Source: Saccharum officinarum
Taxonomy: Eukaryota > Streptophyta > Magnoliopsida > Poales > Poaceae
Length of the DNA: 64,000 nt
NCBI GenBank assembly: GCA_020631735.1
Contig: CM036191.1
Span: 43,721,309-43,785,308 of the forward strand
Direction: 5' to 3'
Both the position numbers and the translations under genes were made by a program. Positions 58,675-64,000 of this stretch are shown here, in pieces; the first letter of the stretch is position 1, and each line of letters begins with the position of its first letter. The notes beneath the pieces are model-generated. The model was not told where the DNA came from, made no database searches, and was given only the letters and a program-made list of their open reading frames with translations.

Positions 58675-61528
58675 TGTCACACCCAATTTTTAAGGACAAA
58701 AATAGGATGCATAAAAGACTCATGTGCGCCCTAGGATATGATCGCACACACAAGTAGACAAATTACATAGTATCATCACAGTGCTTATTACATAGCGAAT
58801 AGATATTTAACACATAGTCTTGAACTATAAGTAATAATGACTAATAGTAGATCTCCAGCGGAAACTTCAATCACAGGGACACGGTTGACTGGTTGACACC
58901 AAGACTAGTACTCATTACGATAATCTTCCTCATAATCTTCATCTGTTATGGTGGAAATAGCAAGGGTGAGTCCATGTCGAACTCAACAAATACAACACAG
59001 GGTTCATGAGGCACAAAAGGCTAGACACTGTTTAACTGTGTTTAGCTTTTATTTATCATGTAATTAGCAATTGAGTAGCATCAAGGTAATCCACTTCCCA
59101 TTAATGAATCAATGATCAATTGTAATAATGGTAATGAATAACATTAACATGAACATAATAATAACAACAATAATTAAGCATGATATAACAATTATGATCA
59201 TCTATCTGTAGATGTTCCAAGGCCGCCCGTATCCGTGGGCACGGCTAGTATACCAGTTTTTAACTCTGCGCAGAGGTGTATGCTTTCACTGTGAGTCATG
59301 ATTTCCAAATGCGTGGGGAGATCAAACCCAAACACCGGAGAACCATATAAAGCCACTCAAAAGTTCGTCTAACAGTTAGGGTCATTAGATTCACTCGGCA
59401 GGCAGATGTAGAACCCCCCTCCCCAGTGGCACACAACTCACAGCCTATACACACTAAGGATAGGGGCTCGCCCTACACCCAATGTGGCAAGCCGTTCTTA
59501 TGCCATTTAAGGTAACCACTAACAAGCTAGAAAAGGTCTCATGAGCAACTAAAGCCAGAGTCATATAGCCCCCACAGATGTACTGTATGTCCCGGATGAT
59601 CACGTACAAATAAGTCCTTATGGAGAGTAACTAGAGCATCATAAAACAACATAGTGCCCTAGCACCCTTTAGCAGGATTTAAATCATCTTAAGAGTTGGT
59701 TGTTTATTTCATTAACCAAATTACAAGATCATTGTTCATAGTTAAGCACTAGCAACAGCTACCCAATGCATACCCCAAGGTTGTCAAGAAATCAGGATAA
59801 CAATCACTATGTTATAATCTCTAGGGTTATCAAACTGGGCACATGCATATGAATTTGATTATTGTGAATAGGTAACAAGGATAGTCCCATGTTATACTTG
59901 CCTTGATCAAAGCTCTCCGGATGATACTGCTGATCTAACTCAAAGTAATACTCCTGATCGTCCAAAAACTGCTCACCTTCTATACTCGATCATCAATCAA
60001 CAACATATATGCATCCAAGCAAACATACACGTTCCTACGATCACACAGACATAAAGATCACCAAATTCGGAGTTAAAACGTGAAAGTTATGAATTTTCTA
60101 AGATTTCCTATAGATAAATAATTACTTAAATATAAACTCGAAAATTAAATTGTCCAAACTGACTGTACAACTATACTAACATGTAGAGCTCGCAAATACG
60201 AACCTAACGCAACTTGAACGGATCAAAACGGAGTTAAAACAAAGATTTTATGGCCAAAACAATCCTAGTGGTAAAACTGTAAATATCCGAAAATGTATTT
60301 TTGATTTACCGCAAGAGAATACGCTTTCAAAACACGAAAACACCTTTCGGGGTTTACGCCAAGGGACGACGGGTTCTATAAGCTAAAAACCCAGGGACTC
60401 TTTAACAAAATCATGCGCGAAAAGGTATCTTCTAATCTCGTGCGTCCATCTAGGAATGGACGGCTTGTGTTCAATCAAGATCACTAAGATGAAAAATCGG
60501 GCCATCTCCCTCAACGCCGGCCGGCGGCTTCCATGGCCGTCGTGCCCTACCTCGCCGGAGACAGCGGTTCTCACTAACTAGACCACCAATCGGCCTGGGA
60601 CTTGTTCCAAACGGAAGAGAAACTTAACGCGAATTCATCTATGCGGTACAAGCTTGCTACGGTGGATTGAGCAAGGCACGCTACGAGAGGAGGGCAGCGG
60701 TGCCATTGCTGATTCGACGGTGAGCTTCAAAAGCTCGCTTCAAAGCCTCTCCAACCAAAAGAAAAGCATGAGAAGGTAGAGGAGAAGAGTGCGGACTCAC
60801 CAACGCGAAGAACTCGACCTCCAATCCACCCGAGAGCTCCCCCTACGAGCAACCGCAACCTCCAACTTCCCCCAATCCCTAGAACTCGGTTTCACATGAT
60901 GGAACTAGCATTTTAGATGGAAAACGGAAAGGGGAGATACCCGACTACTCCTTTACAGGCTCACTTCATCTATTTTGGTTAGGAAATCGAAGATCGAAGA
61001 TTCGATTCGGTTGGGAACCGGTGTTCGAGTCCTTCCCGGTTACGGCCGGAGGTAGAAGACCCGGCTGACAAGCCGACCCCACTCGTCAGCGAAGCAAAGG
61101 GAGGAAGGCACGCGTGGCTTGGCTTCCTAGGCCGGCCCACTGACACAGCAGCAGCCCACCAGCGCGGCCCAGCGCCGGAGCGGGAGAGGGAACGTGGCAA
61201 CGGCCCGCCATCGTGGCCCAGGGCAGGGAAAAACGGAAGGGCAGGCCGAGCGGGCCTCCAGGCTGAACAGGTAAGAAGGTGAGTTGGTTTTATTTTTTTT
61301 CTTTCTTTTCTTTATTTGTTTGTTTGTTTTCCAAAACCTTTTTCAAATAAAATTTCTAAACCAAATCAAATAAAATAAATTCCACACCACAAAATAAAAT
61401 AAATGCAACAGCATGAATGCATCACTAAATATTCTTCCTAAAATTTTTAACTCCTATTTCCCCATTAATTATTATCTAAATTATTTTAACCCACTAATTC
61501 TAATTGTTTGAAAATTTTGGGTGTTACA
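58675..61528 (-). repeat. LTR-3: 3' LTR of a truncated-in-window chromovirus
   Basis: This 2854-bp LTR has edges TGTCACACCC on the left and GGGTGTTACA on the right. Pol of its own element follows to the right, so this is the true 3' LTR of an element inserted in the LINE. Relative to LTR-2 it lacks 81 bases near 60031, between ACACG repeats, and retains the U3 segment 60969-61290. The TATA position reads CTGTAAAGG at about 60951-60959, a one-base loss of the box. Confidence 0.9.
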
Positions 61529-61546
61529 ATTTCTACCCCCTTAAAA
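61529..61546 (-). other. Polypurine tract of the right-hand chromovirus
   Basis: Minus-strand CTTTTAAGGGGGTAGAAA abuts LTR-3, as in the nested element. Confidence 0.75.
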
Positions 61547-61572
61547 GAATCTCATCCTCGAGATTAGACTGC

Positions 61573-64000
61573 TTACTCAAATAACCGCGGATATGATTTT
61601 CTCAATTCATCTTCTCTTTCCCATGTTGCCTCTGCCTCTGAATATCGATTTCACTGAACCTTGCACATCTTAATAATCCGACTTCGGGTAACTCTCTCAG
61701 CAGTTTCTAAAACCTTGATCGGAAACTCTTCATAGGTAAGATCCTCTTTAACAGTCAATTCATCTAAAGGTATCTGCTCTTCAGGCACACGCAAACACTT
61801 CTTAAGTTGTGAAACATGAAACACATCATGTACCCCAAACAAATTCTCAGGCAACTCTAATTGATAAGCAACTTCTCCACGTCTAGCAATAACCTTAAAT
61901 GGCCCAACATACCTTGGTGCTAACTTGCCTTTCATGTTAAACCTCTTCACACTTCTTATTGGTGACACCTTTAAGTAGACATAATCACCTACTTCAAAAA
62001 CTAAATCTCTTCTCCTATTATCTTCTGACGAGACTGTGCCACTCTCAAATTCTCACGAATCACCCGCACTTGATCTTCTGCGTTCCTAAGAACATCTGTA
62101 CCGAACACCTGAGACTCACTTGTCTGATCCCAAAACAATGGAGGTCTATACTTATGTCCATACAAAGCCTCAAACGGTGCCATCTTAAGACTCTGTTGAT
62201 AATTGTTATTATAAGAGAATTCTGCATAAGGTAAACTCTTATCCCAACTAGTCCCATACTGCAATGCACAAGCTCTCAACATATCTTCTAATATCTGGTT
62301 GGTTCTTTCAGTCTGCCCATCTGTCTGTGGATGATATGCCGTACTAAAATTCAGCTTTGTTCCTAAAGATTCATGTACAACCTTCTAAAAATGTGATGTA
62401 AACTGCGAACCTCGATCAGATACAATTTTCTTTGGTACTCCATGTAAACATACTATCTTCTCCATATATAATATAGCTAATTGTTCCCCAGTGTACTTAG
62501 TTTTAACCGGTATGAAATGAGCAACTTTAGTCAACCTATCTACTATCACCCAAATAGAATCATAACCTCTCTGAGTACGAGGTAACCCCACTATAAAATC
62601 CATACCAACCTCCTCCCACTTCCATTCAGGATTCTTCATTGGTTGCAATAGTCCAGTAGGTCTCTGATGCTCAGCTTTCACCCTCTGACAAGTGTCACAC
62701 AATGCCACATACTCAGCAACATCTCGTTTCAGTCCAACCCACCAATATTTCTATTTGAGATCCAAATACATCTTAGTACTACCAGGATGAATAGAATAAG
62801 CTGACTCATGAGCTTCATGAAGAATTGCCTGTCTAACAGCTTGATCCTCAGGTACACACAGCCTCTTTTCAAACCACAAAATCCCATTATCATCCATTCG
62901 AAACCCTAGTGACTTACCAATCACTATATCTTCCGCTATCTTCTTCAGTTTCTCATCCTTCAACTGACCCTTGTATATTTCTTGCTCTAAGGTAGGTTCT
63001 ATTACTAATTCCATTGTATTAGTAACAATTCCCAAATTCAAATATTCAAATTCAGCACATAACTCACTAGTCATGGACAACGTTCGTATCTCGTTGGCAT
63101 AACTTTTTCGGCTAAGAGCATCAGCTACTACATTGGCCTTACCAGGATGATAGTGTATCTCTATATCATAATCCTTGATCAATTCTAACCATCTACGTTG
63201 CCTCAAGTTCAGATCAGACTGAGTGAAAATATACTTCAAACTCTTATGATCGGTGTATATATCACTTTTATGCCCAATCAAATAGTGTCTCCAAATCTTC
63301 AAAGCATGAACTACAGCTGCTAACTCCAAATCATGTGTAGGGTAATTCAACTCATGCTTTCTCAACTGTCTAGATGCATAAGCAACAACTCTGCCTTCTT
63401 GCATAAGAACACATCCCAAACCTTGACGAGAAGCATCACAATAAATAGAAAACTTCTTACTCAAATCTGGCAATACCAAAACAGGCATGGTAGTCAACCT
63501 CTTCTTCAATTCTTCAAAACTAGCTTGACATTTATCAGACCACACAAACTTGGCATTCTTCTCTAACAGAGATGTCATAGGTTTAGCAAGTTTAGAAAAC
63601 CCTTCAATGAACCGTCTGTAATATCCAGCTAAACCCAAGAAACTACGAATCTCGCTAACATCAGTAGGTGGTTTCCAATTCAATACATCCTTTACTTTGC
63701 CTGGATCCACTGATATTCCTCCATTAGAAACAATATGACCAAGAAAAGAGACTTCCTTCAACCAAAACTCACATTTACTTCACTTAGCATACAATTTATG
63801 TTCTCTAAGTTTCTGCAATACCAGCCTCAAATGTTCAATATGCTCTTCCTCCGTCTTGGAAAATACCAGTATATCATCAATAAATACCACCACAAATTTA
63901 TCCAGATATTCCATGAACACCTTATTCATCATGTACATAAAGTAGGCAGGTGCATTGGTCAAACCAAATGACATAACAGTATACTCATACAACACATACC
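61573..64000 (-). pseudogene. Degenerate chromovirus pol, runs off the right edge
   Basis: Homologous to the pol at 11812-15159 and in the same order. From right to left: RT ([10 protein letters not shown], about 63850), connection and RNase H (FSIYCDAS, about 63445), integrase zinc motif (CDTCQRV, about 62690), integrase core ([18 protein letters not shown]), and chromodomain (ERVTRSRIIKMCKVQ). Stops or shifts lie at about 63780 (Arg to TGA), 62751, 62387 (Trp to TAG), 62001-62030 (small deletion shifting frame) and 61651 (Trp to TGA). The conserved residues seen are otherwise present. The 5' part of pol, gag and the 5' LTR lie outside the window. Confidence 0.9.

Larger units (their letters stand above)
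49004..61528. repeat. Tandem duplication unit 2
   Basis: The unit runs from the right edge of LTR-2 to the right edge of LTR-3, 12,525 bp. Removing the private MULE with its 9-bp duplication (3094) and the 315 bases of U3 lost from LTR-2 leaves 9116 bp, against 9117 in unit 1. It is near-identical to unit 1 by eye outside the private insertions. Confidence 0.92.

Noticed and set aside
1..64000. A novel defence island, biosynthetic cluster or other multi-gene system
   Set aside because: One NLR amid nested transposons is all the coding evidence supports; no co-oriented gene set of shared function is present.

Overview
The window looks like nuclear DNA of a grass (Poaceae, probably panicoid, species not determinable here). 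The evidence is a spliced CC-NB-ARC-LRR resistance gene of grass type, long-LTR Ty3/gypsy chromoviruses with a C-terminal chromodomain, CACTA elements with rich subterminal arrays, a MULE, Helitron-like and Tourist-like elements, and L1-type LINE remnants. There are no rRNA genes, CRISPR arrays, operons or organellar genes. Apart from the resistance gene, nearly everything recognisable is transposon sequence, much of it nested.

Layout. 1-3791: 3' part of a CACTA transposon with an intact-looking 13-exon Transposase_24-type gene, a subterminal GTGTTAC array and a TAGTG terminus. 3792-5490: degraded remnants (a second repeat-rich transposon end, an LTR fragment, a gypsy pol fragment). About 5640-8033: a non-autonomous CACTA-like element carrying a promoter and a small three-exon gene of unknown function. 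8248-22904: an old solo LTR split by a complete 11.65-kb Tekay-like element (9069-20718; both LTRs, primer-binding site, polypurine tract, TCTAA target duplication). Its reading frames (an extra ORF0, gag, pol) carry five in-frame stops. 22905-25132: AT-rich, no gene seen. 25133-29286: the NLR gene on the minus strand, apparently intact, five exons, 1082 residues, with an unusual coiled-coil tail. 29287-31849: hAT-like and CACTA-like remnants with a roughly 145-bp tandem array.

31850-61528: a tandem duplication bounded by three same-orientation LTRs (31850-34785, 46089-49003, 58675-61528). Each unit holds a chromodomain scrap, a Helitron, a SINE-like segment, three copies of an unclassified repeat, a Tourist-like MITE and a LINE fragment cut by the LTR. 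The middle LTR is a chimera of the outer two. Unit 1 later gained a 4.7-kb solo LTR (TSD GATTA) and a 289-bp CACTA MITE (TSD ACA). Unit 2 gained a 3.1-kb MULE (9-bp TSD). Each insertion has its empty site in the sister unit. Removing these insertions and two deletions leaves 9117 and 9116 bp. 61529-64000: degenerate pol of the element whose 3' LTR ends the second unit.

How it fits together: the one likely host gene is the NLR. The rest records repeated insertion, recombination between LTRs and decay, probably under cytosine methylation. I do not see a new cellular pathway. The most unusual items are the LTR-bounded tandem duplication with four paired empty sites, the chromovirus ORF0 with its splice-like gag start, the small gene inside the CACTA-like element, and the NLR tail.
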